Part shown: positions 25,054 to 36,650 of the stretch, in pieces
Numbering within the stretch: position 1 is the first letter of the stretch
Layout: each line of letters opens with the position of its first letter
Assembly (NCBI RefSeq): GCF_020080835.1
Contig: NC_058162.1
Span: 9,997,323-10,061,322 of the forward strand
Direction of reading: 5' to 3'
From: Cotesia glomerata
Lineage: Eukaryota; Arthropoda; Insecta; Hymenoptera; Braconidae
Length of the DNA: 64,000 nt
Made by a program: the position numbers and the translations under genes
Notes under the pieces: generated by a model
What the model was told of the DNA's origin: nothing
Databases searched by the model: none
Seen by the model: only the letters and a program-made list of their open reading frames with translations

Positions 25054-25499
25054 TCATATAAGTTGCATTAAAAATGCTAGTTTCAATGTCTGGAGCCAAC
25101 CAGAACTAGATAGTTTCAGACGAACAGCGAAAATACCATTTTATTATGAAACTTATAATAAAATAGAAAGTAATAGTTTATTTTTTACCAAACATTATTC
25201 GTAAATTGACAAGTTTTCTTTTATCATTCTTATTTATGCTTAATAACAGAATTATAATATGTCAGTACAGTTAACGGTTAGAATGACAATTATAAAGGTA
25301 TAAAATAAACAAACAATTGATAGGATTGAAAATAAAGCTGCAACTTCACCTCGCGGACAGAAAATCGTCATTTTCTGTCCGCCGGGAAGAAATAATTGGT
25401 ACCTGCCCGGCACAGTCGCATTGGTCTGAAATTGTCTAGTTTCGGTTGGCTCAACAGGCATTGAAACTCACATTTTCAATGCAGGTTATATGAAAAAAT
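25050..25499. mobile_element. Foldback element of about 450 bp
   Basis: Arms of about 75 bp (25050-25125 and 25424-25499) are inversely similar: TTTTTCATATAA...GTTTCAATG...GAGCCAACC on the left against the reverse complement on the right. The interior includes a further perfect hairpin, CGGACAGAAAA/TTTTCTGTCCG, near 25355-25382. It abuts the preceding hairpin element directly. Confidence 0.6.
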
Positions 25500-26718
25500 A
25501 TTTGAATTGATGATAAAATATATACGGCGTGTATGTGAATCCAAAAAAATGCAGCTCAGGAGTTGAATTGCAGTGAAGAATATGATAGGGTAAAGTAAAG
25601 GGCGAGGATTAAAAAGGGTGCAAGTTTGTTCGAACAACTGAAGCCACAGTTTGTTAATTAATTTTACTCTATTTTGTTTCTGCATTCTCGGCGTCTTTAT
25701 TTTTTTTATTAAATCAACTCTTCTTTCTTTCACTTTTCTTTTTTTATAACTTTTACTTTTTACTTCTATTGTTTGTTTTTTTTAATAAATAATTAAATAC
25801 TTTTCACTTTGAGCAATTAAAGGAGATTCTTTTATTGTTAATGTGAATAAATATAAATATAAAAATAGGATATTGCGCTTGGGTAACCGTGAAAAAGATA
25901 TGTACATATAAATGACTACTTTTAATGGTTTATGCATTTAATATTGTTATTTTTTAATTCATCTTTCATTTATATTATCTATATAATTTAAAGCGCGCTA
26001 ATTTGCTATCAAAATATTAATTTACAAACGAAATCCTTTAATTTAAAAATTAGAAGAATAAAAAATAAAAGTAAATATGAAAATTAAAACTCATTTTATG
26101 AACTTCAAGATGCATTCTATAAAAATTTGATAAGTAATCACGCTCAGAAGTTTTTTTTAAAAGAATTAGTAAAAGTGTGAGTTTAATTTCCAATAAATCT
26201 ACCAAAAAATTCCATCAAAAATATCCCAAATTTAGATTTTAGAAAATTACAATGGTATGAAAATTAATTTGAAAAACTAAGTCAGAATTGGTAAAATTTT
26301 CAAAAGTTGCCTTACAAGGACTAATATAATATTTAGACTTTGCGATGAAATTTACTTAAAATATTTGTCACATTCAAACATACGAATATGATCACAATTA
26401 AACTCAAATTTTGCGGTTAAAAATTAATTTTTAAGACTACAAAATTTACATTACCTTCAATTTTTGTCTAAAAATAATATAATTTCATTCTTTAATAATT
26501 TTTTTCTGGCCATCAATGAAAGAATTTTGAAATTTTTAATAATTTTCTAATGATAATGAAATTTTAAACTTGTTCAATTGTCTACTCAATGTATAATAAA
26601 AATTCAAACAAAATTTAACAGGTAAATCTGTAAATTTTGTTAAAAAATATTTGCTCCTAAGATAAAAATTTATCAAATTTGCTAAGAACAATTTGTGAAG
26701 AAGATAATTGTTATACTG
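25500..26718. other. Non-coding AT-rich DNA
   Basis: I see no supported gene or repeat structure here. Confidence 0.4.
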
Positions 26719-27079
26719 CACGGAAAAAAAAATATTGTTAAAATGACTATCCAACGTATCCTCAAACGACGTTTCCTTGAAATAACAATCCGGATTTCTG
26801 ATTTAAGGATTCATTTGTTTGACTTAAAAGCATATAGAGAATAGCTCTTGTAAATATATGTAGTTTCGTCAAAACAAGCAACTGTTTCGTTAACGTGAGG
26901 ATCTGTATAGTTGAATTAACTAAATGTAACGCTAAAATAATGATATGGATCGTCATTTTGATCATCCGCTGTATAGCTGAATGGGCTATACAGCGTATAT
27001 CTCTAAAAAAAATGACTATACGGCGTATAGTCAGAATAACGATACGTATCCTTATTTTAACAATATTTTTTTCTCCGTG
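26719..27079. mobile_element. MITE with CACGGA termini
   Basis: The left end CACGGAAAAAAAAATATTG and the right end (reverse complement CACGGAGAAAAAAATATTG) are inverted, followed on both sides by GTTAAAAT. The 361 bp interior holds short inverted blocks built on ACGTATCC and TATACAGC motifs. There is no coding capacity and no clear target duplication. Confidence 0.65.
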
Positions 27080-28896
27080 TGTCCAATAGTTATATTTAGA
27101 AGGACTGATTGCCTACAACCTACATGTGGAACGTTTACGGTTCATCTATTCAATATTGACCAAAGCTAAGCATAGAATTACATTTGCTAGAATAAACAAT
27201 CTAAGTAAAGGAAATAAGAAAAGATAAAGATTGAAGAGGAGAAAAAATCCCATAATCATGAGATTTATCTTATATTTTTTTTCTTGGACTCGTTTTTCTT
27301 GTGGCTTCTCAGCCCCGCAAAGATGAGTCAGCCGTACCATCAGCGTCTGGCATAGCCTTAGTGGTTACGCCTACGATTTTTCCGTAAGTGTAACTTTTAC
27401 GTGACCGGTGAAAGCACATGAATTTTAAATATCTTTTAAAGTTTGTAAATTTATAAATAGTGAGATTTTTTTAGACAATATGGTGGAAATAAATAAAATT
27501 TTAGTTTGAGTAGAAAAAATTTAAGATTCGCGATAGAGTTTTTAAAGTAAGTCTACCCACGTGCATTAACGAGTAGGCAAGACAAGACTACATCAAGACT
27601 TTATGCATGCATCTTTGTATGTATATAGAGTACTATTACTCTGTACTACTGAAAAGTGTACTAAGGTTGAAGGGTTAGTCGGCTGAGAAAATTACGAGGC
27701 GCCTATTCGCAATGAGTACACTCACCACGTGATGAGTTAAGAGCATAAAAGAATAATACAACGTATATCATATTTTTATAATTTTTTTTTTTAATTTTAA
27801 CTATTTCTTTATCTATACATACGTGTTTTGAATATGATTTAGCTAGTAATGGTTTATAAAAAAAATTTTTACGTGTAATTCGAAATGTTTTTAGAATAAA
27901 AAATATATTTTAGGAAATTTCTATTACTTGAAATATTTTTTAAAACAATTCGTAGAAAATTTTTAATCTAAGGCAAGTTTTACTTTTACTAAAAAGATAT
28001 AAAAATTCACAAAGTGGAAAAAAAAATACAAAAAAATTTAGAGATGTTCGTGCTGAAAGTAGAAAAATTTTGAATCGTAATAAATATTGCATAAAAATTG
28101 GTAAATAATCATTTATTCATTAAAAATAATCTAAATCGAAGGAAGAATATGAGAGTAACATATAGGAAGCAAGCAATTAACCCGAATTTGTAACTTCCTG
28201 AATCGAGCTAGTCTCGTTGAGAATCTGCAGACTTTGCACTAGCATTATCTATTCATAAATATAATATTTTATATATAAGTAGTCTAATATAACTAAGTAA
28301 TATATTTGAAGTATAGAAAGCGAGATTTAGCTTCACATCATCATGTTTTACATTGTTAAAAAAAAAAAAGAAATAATTTTTCACCAAAATGTATTAGAAG
28401 TTGATTTATTAAATAATTAGTAATTATAAATTAAAAAATTACTATTTTTAAGAATAATAATGATAATAATTAAAATTCGAGATTATTATTATTAAATGTA
28501 TAAAAAACAGTTAAAAATAAATAATTTTTTATGAATAATAAAATTGTTTAAATTTTTACTTGCAATAAAAAATAGAGATACAGTTAAGATGCAAAATGAT
28601 TCTTGAGGCTGAGATATCTTACACTTATTAAATCCGAATGTTAACTAGATCAACATTATAATTATAGAAATGAATATGGTATCCATTCTATTCACAAGAT
28701 TAAATGAACCTAGCGCCCATGCTATGCAGGAGTCGGAACTGAAAACCACCGAGACCATAACAAAATTTGCCCAGGGGTATTCATGAGCATTGGGCGTCGT
28801 TCTGCCGGGACATGGACTTATTGATCGGCAAGAAGTTACCACGTCGTGTCTACTCAGCGATAAAAAACTAAAAAACTAGGGGAAAATTAATAATTT
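27080..28896. other. Non-coding stretch left of the BEL element
   Basis: No recognisable gene. A less AT-rich patch at 28700-28855 has no protein similarity I recognise. The insertion site of the BEL element ends this stretch with AATTT at 28892-28896. Confidence 0.4.
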
Positions 28897-29863
28897 TGTT
28901 AAAAAACAATAGCTGGAGAGTCAGTTTTATAGGTTAATTTTATTGACAATTATTACAAAATTAACAATAAGTTTAAGTTAGAGAACACACAATCTTTTAG
29001 ATCACAGTTTCGTTTTATGAAATCAATGAGTCACTCAAATGGTTAAAATAGTGGTTAGACACCGTAAACCCAAAGGAGAAGAGGTGCTGGATCTGTTGAT
29101 TAGGAATAGACTTCTAGAAGGTGTTCAAGGGAGCCTGCAGGTGCACCTTACAAGGTGATGACCAGCCGGGCCTTGGGTACGATGATTTTCTCTGAGGGGT
29201 ACCACAAGGAAGCTTGTAGGTCACCTAACAGGGTGAAAAGAAGTACCGAGCCTTGAACACGATGATTTTCTTGTCTAGAAGTCGCCAAAGAAGATGCTTT
29301 TCGATTAGGTTATAAACACGCTGACTTAGATGATTTTCTCACACTCAGAATAACAAGATTTTACTTGTAGACAAGTTCGTTGCAGTGAAAGACTTTTATC
29401 TTAGCTTGATATCACGATGTGAATAGTAAGCGTTTGAAATGAAGACTGACTCGCAGCGCCGGATGGACTGGCTTATATACTTGACTGGCGGGATTCTCGA
29501 ATTTTCAGCTGAAATTCTCTCGATTGAGTTGGAGAGAACTCTTTTTTGATAAATTCACTTTCCAGATTAACAAAATGAATGATTTTGATACAAAATGAAT
29601 TTTTACTTTATTTTAACTCTTTTGATTATTAATTAATCGATTTTTAATTAATATTTAGCCAAATTAAGAATTTTGATCTAGACTTTTCTTTTACGAGATG
29701 TTTCTAGGCGCAGACGCGAGTAAGGCGCAGGCGCGAGCGCGAGCTAAGCGACAGCGCCAATGTTGTTGTTTAGAGTACTCATAACGATCAATAGGTGGCG
29801 CCACATATTTAATAATTTTGAATTATAACCAAAAATTTTGAATTATATCTTTATTTTTAAACA
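28897..29863 (-). repeat. 3' LTR of the BEL element
   Basis: 967 bp with TG...CA-type ends, same length and apparently same sequence as the other LTR. It contains a GC-richer patch (about 29700-29760) in otherwise AT-rich sequence. Confidence 0.93.
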
Positions 29864-29904
29864 TTTTCCGCCCGCCTTTGTTAAATTGATTTAACAAACT
29901 ATTG

Positions 29905-30754
29905 TTAATGAATTGGTAAGATTCTTAATTTAGTGACAGGTCTTTCAAAGGTACTCGTAGCCGTTTTTACAGTAACTACTCGAACGTGGCCATCCTTACC
30001 GGGGTGAACCTTGATGATACGTCCTAGAGGCCATTTTGTTGGTGGATATCTTTCATCCGTAATGAGAACTAGTGACCCTGGTTTGATTTCAGGCATTGGT
30101 TGATTCCATTTGTAAATCGGTTGATACTTTTGAAGATATTCTTTAGACCACTTAGTCCAAAAATCATCAGTCATGCGTCGCAGAAGCTGCCATCGAGAAA
30201 GACGAGATATTTGAATATCTTCTAAAGAAGGTTCAGGTACAATATTTAGTGGTCCTCCTATAAGAAAATGACCAGGAGTTAGCACGGAAAGATCATCAGG
30301 ATCTTCAGTGAGCGAACATAGAGGCCTTGAGTTCAAAACAGCTTCAACTTGAGTCAGGAAGGTACTCATTTCTTCATAAGTTAGTTGTTGTTCTCCTATT
30401 ACTCTACAAAGATGGTGTTTTGTTGATCTCACTCCAGATTCCCACTTTCCACCGAAATGAGGAGCAGAAGGAGGATTAAACAACCATTGAGTACCGTCAT
30501 TGGCGAGGAGTGAAGCTAGTTTACCAAGCTGTTTTTGATGTTGAAGAAAAGAGGTTTCGAAGTTCCGAGTCCGCTCCTCTGAGATTGGTTCCACAATCGC
30601 TTCTCAATGTTGCACAAATCCCACGTCTGGCAGTAAACCGTTTATAAGCTGCTATAAAGGCATTAGTTGTATAATCGGTGACAAGTTCTAGATGAATAGC
30701 TGACGTAGATTCACAGACAAATAAGGCAATGTATGCTTTTATATTCACGAGCAT
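29905..30754 (-). pseudogene. BEL element integrase core and C-terminus, in two frames
   Basis: The second catalytic Asp lies in SDCGTN (about 30585-30605) in one frame (30754-30521). The catalytic Glu (GKWESGV, about 30435-30455) and the BEL-typical C-terminal domain (PGSLVLITDERYPPTKWPLG) lie in another (30594-29905). The two frames meet at the T5 run at 30532-30536. Everything needed for the DDE core is present in pieces. The family would have it in one frame with the upstream region. Confidence 0.88.
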
Positions 30755-33725
30755 TGCGTCCTCTCCAAGTTTTTAGCATGAATGGTCCAGCATAGTCAAC
30801 ACCGGTATGCAAAAAGGGACGAGAAGGAGTAACTCGATGAATTGGTAATTGACCCATTAGTTGTTGGCTCTTGATTTGTCGGAATCTTGCACATCTTACA
30901 CAGTTCCAGATTGCTGATTTGACTGAAGTTCTTCCTCCAATAATCCAGAATTCATCTAGAATAAAGGATAAAGTCTTTTGGATTCCTCCATGAAGAGTTT
31001 TTTGATGAGCTTTATCAATGATCATCTTAGTCAGTGGAGAATTTCGTGGAAGAATAGCTGGATGTTTGGCACCAAATGGCAAGTGAGATGACTCTAATCT
31101 TCCTCCTACTCGAAGAATCCCTTGTGAATCGATAAAAGGTGTTAATCTTACTAGAGGATTAGAGTTGGACAGATGTTCTCCTCTGGATAGTTGTTTGATT
31201 TCTTGATTGAAGGCATGTTGTTGCGTTATCTTGACCCAGTAGAATTTAGCGTCGTTTAATTCTTGTACAGTGATTGGCTCAGTTTTAAGATTTGCTGCTT
31301 TCTTCCGTAATCTTAGAATGAATCTTCTACAAAGGGCAGTGATACGAAGTAGTCGAGTTAAATTATGATAAATGCGATTTAGTTGATCAAATGGTTTCGG
31401 TGTTGTTCTCCGAAGAAACTCTTCAATTGACATAGGTATAAGTTTGGTTGTCATTACTTTAATTGGACGTTCTTCCAGATGATCGTTGATCGTTGGAATT
31501 GTTGAACCATTAGGCCATGATGATGATGACTGCTTTAACCATTCAGGACCAAACCACCAAATAGAATGCTTGAATAACTGAGTTGGAGTTAATCCACGTG
31601 TAGCGCAGTCAGCAGGATTTTCTTTACCTGGTACAAAATGCCATTTTGCTGCGGGAAGAGTTTCTTGGATAAAGCAAACTCTGTTATGAATAAATTCTTT
31701 CCAACGAGATGGATGATTATTTATCCAAGTATGTGTGATTGCGGAATCCGTCCAAAGATGAACTTGAGGTTTCTTTATTTCAAACTTTTGAAGAACGTGA
31801 TGAACTAATTTTGTTAGTAGTACAGCAGCTGATAGTTCTAGTCGAGGGATCGTTAGCCTCTTGATAGGAGCTACCTTGGTCTTCGAGCACAATAACACAG
31901 TCTGAGTTTTTTCATTTGGATCTTTTGATAAGACGTAAATGACAGCAGCGAGAGCTTGCTGAGATGCATCACAAAATCCATGAATTTCACAAGGATTACT
32001 GCGTGATGTTTGAAGCCAGCGAGGAATTGACATCTGATTCATCTCTTGGAAACTCTGAATCAAATCTTTCCATTGATTTGAAAGAACTGCAGATAGTGGA
32101 TCATCCCAGTCCAGCTGATTCGTCCAGAGTAGTTGAATAAAGATCTTTGCCGTGATTACTACCGGAGCCAGAAGTCCAAGTGGGTCGAAGAATCTAGCAA
32201 TGGTTGATAGGATTGTCCGTTTTGTAATTTTTGAATAAGCAGGAATATTCCATGTAAACTGGAACTTATCAGTAATCGGACTCCAATTCATGCCAAGAGC
32301 ATGTACAACTGTACTTTTATCAATTGTTACTGAAGAAGCCAGAAGTTGATCCGCAGATGAGATTGATTGAAGAGTTGAAGGTTCATTGCTTATCCATTTC
32401 TTAAGAGAGAAACCGCCCGCCATGCAGAGATTGTTTACTTGTTTCACCGTTTCTTGTGCTTCTTGAATGGAATCTTCACCACCGAAAACATCGTCAACGT
32501 ATCGGCCTTTTGTTAGAGTTGATATAGCCAGAGGGTACTTTGGTCCTTCATCTTCAACTAGTTGCTGCATAACTCGCAAAGCTAGAAAGGGAGCACAAGC
32601 CATCCCATAAGTGACAGTCATTAGTTGATAAATAATTAATTCATCCTTTTCGTTTTTCCACAAAATTCTCTGGAGATCCCAATCATTTGGATGGACCATG
32701 ATTTGTCTGTACATCTTCTCAATATCCGAGACGAAGACATATTTAAAGAACCGGAATCGTAAGAGTACATCGATTAGTTCAGTTTGTAGCTTAGGTCCAG
32801 TGTGAAGAATGTCATTTAAAGATAACCCACTTGAAGTCTTACAAGATGCATTGAAGACCACTCGCAATTTAGTTGTTAGACTTTGTTCTCGTATTACTCC
32901 GTGATGAGGTAAGTAATAGCTGTGCTTAGGCTCAGCAGTAGACTTAGATACCAATCTCATATGTTGTAGTCGTTGATATTCATCCATGAATCCATGATAA
33001 GCTATCCTCAATGATGAGTCTTTCAGGAATCGCTTAGATAAAGTAAATAACATACGATGTGCTGCACTCTTTGATTCTCCAAGAGATTCGACCGGCTTTT
33101 TAAATGGTAATCTGACGATATAGCGGCCAGTATTATCTCGAGAATGTGTTTCCTTGAAATGATCTTCACATTCTTGGTCATTTGGGGTTAAAGAAGATTT
33201 ATTGCTTACAGGAATATCATCGAGCTTCCAAAATCTTTGTATAAGTTCGTAGAGTTCTTCATCAACAGAAGTGTGAAAACACTGTATTGAAGAAGTAGAA
33301 GAATTTCCAGTGGGACCAAAAAGGATCCATCCGAAGATCGTTGATTGAGCCGTAGGAGAGTTATTTGGTCCCTTTCGTAGTCCTTCAAGACAAATTTGAC
33401 CATAATAATCTGCTCCAATGATAACATCAATTTTACCAGGTTGATTGTAGCTAGGGTCGGCTAGTTGAAGTTGTTGAAAATGACTCCAATTTGCAGATGA
33501 CGTAGCTTGAATCCTTGCTGTTAACTTAGGAAGAACATGAGCTTGAATATTTACTTGTTGAGATGACTTGAAGTGAGGTCGTAATGTAACTGATACCAGA
33601 CCTTGAGTTCTTCCGGCATTTACCGCGCCGATTCCATGTAATTCGAATATTACTGGTTTCCTTTTAAGATGAAGCTGCTGAACTAATCTTTTTAGATATA
33701 AAAGATACTTGAGACCCAGGATCAA
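30711..33725 (-). CDS. BEL element protease end, reverse transcriptase, RNase H and integrase start
   Basis: A 1004-codon frame. It begins just downstream of the protease active-site region, which lies in a different frame (IDPGSQ near 33716-33733). It then carries the reverse transcriptase with the YVDD box (near 32490), RNase H (FCDASQQA near 31970), the integrase HHCC finger (TLHGGIQ...CVRCARF, about 30890-31010) and the first catalytic Asp (GVDYAGPF near 30795). The frame breaks at the T4 run at 30737-30740, before the rest of the integrase core. Confidence 0.9.
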   Translation of the reverse strand: MILGLKYLLYLKRLVQQLHLKRKPVIFELHGIGAVNAGRTQGLVSVTLRPHFKSSQQVNIQAHVLPKLTARIQATSSANWSHFQQLQLADPSYNQPGKIDVIIGADYYGQICLEGLRKGPNNSPTAQSTIFGWILFGPTGNSSTSSIQCFHTSVDEELYELIQRFWKLDDIPVSNKSSLTPNDQECEDHFKETHSRDNTGRYIVRLPFKKPVESLGESKSAAHRMLFTLSKRFLKDSSLRIAYHGFMDEYQRLQHMRLVSKSTAEPKHSYYLPHHGVIREQSLTTKLRVVFNASCKTSSGLSLNDILHTGPKLQTELIDVLLRFRFFKYVFVSDIEKMYRQIMVHPNDWDLQRILWKNEKDELIIYQLMTVTYGMACAPFLALRVMQQLVEDEGPKYPLAISTLTKGRYVDDVFGGEDSIQEAQETVKQVNNLCMAGGFSLKKWISNEPSTLQSISSADQLLASSVTIDKSTVVHALGMNWSPITDKFQFTWNIPAYSKITKRTILSTIARFFDPLGLLAPVVITAKIFIQLLWTNQLDWDDPLSAVLSNQWKDLIQSFQEMNQMSIPRWLQTSRSNPCEIHGFCDASQQALAAVIYVLSKDPNEKTQTVLLCSKTKVAPIKRLTIPRLELSAAVLLTKLVHHVLQKFEIKKPQVHLWTDSAITHTWINNHPSRWKEFIHNRVCFIQETLPAAKWHFVPGKENPADCATRGLTPTQLFKHSIWWFGPEWLKQSSSSWPNGSTIPTINDHLEERPIKVMTTKLIPMSIEEFLRRTTPKPFDQLNRIYHNLTRLLRITALCRRFILRLRKKAANLKTEPITVQELNDAKFYWVKITQQHAFNQEIKQLSRGEHLSNSNPLVRLTPFIDSQGILRVGGRLESSHLPFGAKHPAILPRNSPLTKMIIDKAHQKTLHGGIQKTLSFILDEFWIIGGRTSVKSAIWNCVRCARFRQIKSQQLMGQLPIHRVTPSRPFLHTGVDYAGPFMLKTWRGRNAREYKSIHCLICL

Positions 33726-33825
33726 TCAATGCTCTTGCTTGGACTTGATATCCTTGTTCCAGAAACGACTGCGACTTGAGCAGTGGCGAGCAGAGTTTGA
33801 TTAGCTGTTGAAGTTGAATAAGATG

Positions 33826-35070
33826 TTAAATTGGCTTGAACATTTGGTGTTGAATCTGCTTCATCTCTATGGATAGCTGTATGATGTCTTTTCCGCAATT
33901 CATACACCTTCTTGTCGAAGTACACTTGTTGACTAGATGATTTCTCAAGCAATTATAACATAACTTCTTGTCTTTGATAATTGCCAATTTTTTCTCAAGT
34001 GGTTTATTAGCAAACTCTGGACATTTAGCTGTATAATGATCTGCGGAGCAAATAGAACATTTCTTGAAATTACTTGGATCTCCAGATGCATGATGAACCG
34101 TAGTTACTCTTGGATTATGCTGAGACCCAGGCTTTCTTGATTTTTCGACTGCTTGGAGAGTTAGTAATCGACTCATCAGAAACTCTATGAACTGTTTCCA
34201 AGTTGGAGGATCTTTGGTAGAACCTAGATGGAGTTCCCATGCCTTGACAGATTCTGAATCCAGACGTTGAACCGTAATAAACACCAAGAAATCATCCCAA
34301 GTGTTAACTGGTCGTCCAAGTGTCTCTAAAGTTCGATAGATTTGTGTAATTGTAGAATAGAGACCTTCCATTTCCACAGCTGATTCTTTTTTCATCCTCT
34401 TCATGGTAATTAATGATTGAAGCGCTGAATTTACCAACAACCGCTTATTTTCGTAGAATGAAACTAGCGCATCCCATGCTTTTTGAAAATTATCAGTTGT
34501 TAAGGCTGTATTCTTTAAAAAATCCGCTGCTGGACCAGTAAGACTCTGCTTGAGATAATGAAGCTTCCATATGATGGATAAAGAATTATTGTTGAGAACC
34601 ATGGAGGTGAACAGATCCTTGAATTGCAGCCATTCAGATGGATTACCATTAAACTTTGGTAGATCAAGATTTGGTAGACGAGGACCGAAATGATGAACCG
34701 GTAATTCCGTATTCGTGACTGACGATGCTCTGCTCTCAGCCTGTCGTAGCTGATAATACAAGGTGTTCATCTTTTCCAATGCTTCTAGGTATGCATCATA
34801 GGTAATTCGGTAGAGATTGTCCTGGAGATAAGGGAGCCTTAATACCTTTCGCTTCTTATGATCACTTAACTTTCTCATAGCAATTTTAATTGCATCATGA
34901 GTAGCTGAGAATTTGTTCCAGGTGTCACGCAAAGCAGTTTTCCTAGCCTCCACACGTTGAAGCGAAATATTTTCTTCCCCGACACGAGTTAAGTTTGTGG
35001 TGGCCTCGTTGATGATTTTGATGAGCTCCATCTGCTCATCAATATGATTCTTGATATGACTGACTCTCAT
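33826..35070 (-). CDS. BEL element gag region
   Basis: A 414-codon open frame starts at MRVSHIKN, 44 nt inside the 5' LTR. It holds a coiled-coil-like N-terminus, the BEL gag core (LPKFNGNPSEWLQFKDLF; LKQSLTGPAADFL) and C-terminal CCHC-like zinc knuckles (CSICSADHYTAKC; CYNCLRNHLVNKC). The frame is lost at the T4 run (plus strand) at 33889-33892, so the last residues after CMNCGK are out of register. A short continuation in another frame follows (about 33890-33766). Confidence 0.9.
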   Translation of the reverse strand: MRVSHIKNHIDEQMELIKIINEATTNLTRVGEENISLQRVEARKTALRDTWNKFSATHDAIKIAMRKLSDHKKRKVLRLPYLQDNLYRITYDAYLEALEKMNTLYYQLRQAESRASSVTNTELPVHHFGPRLPNLDLPKFNGNPSEWLQFKDLFTSMVLNNNSLSIIWKLHYLKQSLTGPAADFLKNTALTTDNFQKAWDALVSFYENKRLLVNSALQSLITMKRMKKESAVEMEGLYSTITQIYRTLETLGRPVNTWDDFLVFITVQRLDSESVKAWELHLGSTKDPPTWKQFIEFLMSRLLTLQAVEKSRKPGSQHNPRVTTVHHASGDPSNFKKCSICSADHYTAKCPEFANKPLEKKLAIIKDKKLCYNCLRNHLVNKCTSTRRCMNCGKDIIQLSIEMKQIQHQMFKPI

Positions 35071-35113
35071 CTTGACACTGTTTCACTTGAAACCACGCTC
35101 TGCTACCAAAAAA

Positions 35114-36080
35114 TGTTAAAAAACAATAGCTGGAGAGTCAGTTTTATAGGTTAATTTTATTGACAATTATTACAAAATTAACAATAAGTTTAAGTTAGAG
35201 AACACACAATCTTTTAGATCACAGTTTCGTTTTATGAAATCAATGAGTCACTCAAATGGTTAAAATAGTGGTTAGACACCGTAAACCCAAAGGAGAAGAG
35301 GTGCTGGATCTGTTGATTAGGAATAGACTTCTAGAAGGTGTTCAAGGGAGCCTGCAGGTGCACCTTACAAGGTGATGACCAGCCGGGCCTTGGGTACGAT
35401 GATTTTCTCTGAGGGGTACCACAAGGAAGCTTGTAGGTCACCTAACAGGGTGAAAAGAAGTACCGAGCCTTGAACACGATGATTTTCTTGTCTAGAAGTC
35501 GCCAAAGAAGATGCTTTTCGATTAGGTTATAAACACGCTGACTTAGATGATTTTCTCACACTCAGAATAACAAGATTTTACTTGTAGACAAGTTCGTTGC
35601 AGTGAAAGACTTTTATCTTAGCTTGATATCACGATGTGAATAGTAAGCGTTTGAAATGAAGACTGACTCGCAGCGCCGGATGGACTGGCTTATATACTTG
35701 ACTGGCGGGATTCTCGAATTTTCAGCTGAAATTCTCTCGATTGAGTTGGAGAGAACTCTTTTTTGATAAATTCACTTTCCAGATTAACAAAATGAATGAT
35801 TTTGATACAAAATGAATTTTTACTTTATTTTAACTCTTTTGATTATTAATTAATCGATTTTTAATTAATATTTAGCCAAATTAAGAATTTTGATCTAGAC
35901 TTTTCTTTTACGAGATGTTTCTAGGCGCAGACGCGAGTAAGGCGCAGGCGCGAGCGCGAGCTAAGCGACAGCGCCAATGTTGTTGTTTAGAGTACTCATA
36001 ACGATCAATAGGTGGCGCCACATATTTAATAATTTTGAATTATAACCAAAAATTTTGAATTATATCTTTATTTTTAAACA
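35114..36080 (-). repeat. 5' LTR of the BEL element
   Basis: 967 bp, apparently identical to 28897-29863. It lies at the right end because the element is transcribed leftwards; its promoter would drive the minus strand. Confidence 0.93.
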
Positions 36081-36650
36081 AATTTCAAAAACTTTCATCT
36101 GACAAATAGGAACGAAACAAAACGTTAATGCATTTGCATCGTTAATGGAATTTAAAATCTGGAGCGGAATCACCTGGTAGAAATTTTTTAATAACTTATA
36201 TTGTGTGAGTAATTTTGAATTCAATTAGAAAGTTTGGTAAATTGTATTGTACGGAGAAAATTTTTGTCTTTGAGATAAATAATCCGTTATTTTTAATTAA
36301 CAGATATGTATAATATCACACATTATGTCTGCAAAGCCGTCAAGTGCTCAATGGGTTTCCGACACTATTGTCTATTATGTTAATCAGAATGTTCGCCTTG
36401 ATCGAGTGACCTATTAGAGCTACTTTTATGCCTGTTTAATTTAAATTCATTCATATCAATGTTTAGTACAAGCATGATGTTTTCTGTGTTTTTTAATTAA
36501 TTTCATTGGAATTGAATGCAAAAAAAAAACAAAAAAAAAATATTTCAAAATGACAGGAATAAATTTTTGTGCAAGAAAGATAAACCATGAAAGTTTGGAA
36601 TTTAAATTGCGAGTTAAATATTGAAGATACAAAAAAATTCACTAGATACA
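36081..36650. other. Non-coding spacer between the BEL and LINE copies
   Basis: No coding or structural feature seen, apart from the BEL target duplication AATTT at its left edge and a poly(A)-like patch near 36520-36540. Confidence 0.4.

Larger units (their letters stand above)
28897..36080 (-). mobile_element. BEL/Pao LTR retrotransposon, full length
   Basis: It is 7184 bp, flanked by the 5 bp target duplication AATTT (28892-28896 and 36081-36085). The LTRs are 28897-29863 and 35114-36080, each 967 bp, starting TGTTAAAA and ending TTTAAACA. By eye I find no difference between them, which implies recent insertion. Coding runs on the minus strand: gag, protease, reverse transcriptase, RNase H, integrase. 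After the 5' LTR comes TGGTAGCAGAGCGTGG, a plausible primer-binding site; before the 3' LTR is a purine-rich tract (AAAGGCGGGCGGAAAA). The reading frame is interrupted by five one-base homopolymer changes. As it stands the copy cannot make an intact polyprotein. Confidence 0.95.

Noticed and set aside
27330..27420. tRNA-like stretch with TAGCCTTAGTGG resembling an A box
   Set aside because: No convincing B box or T stem follows; cloverleaf cannot be drawn.
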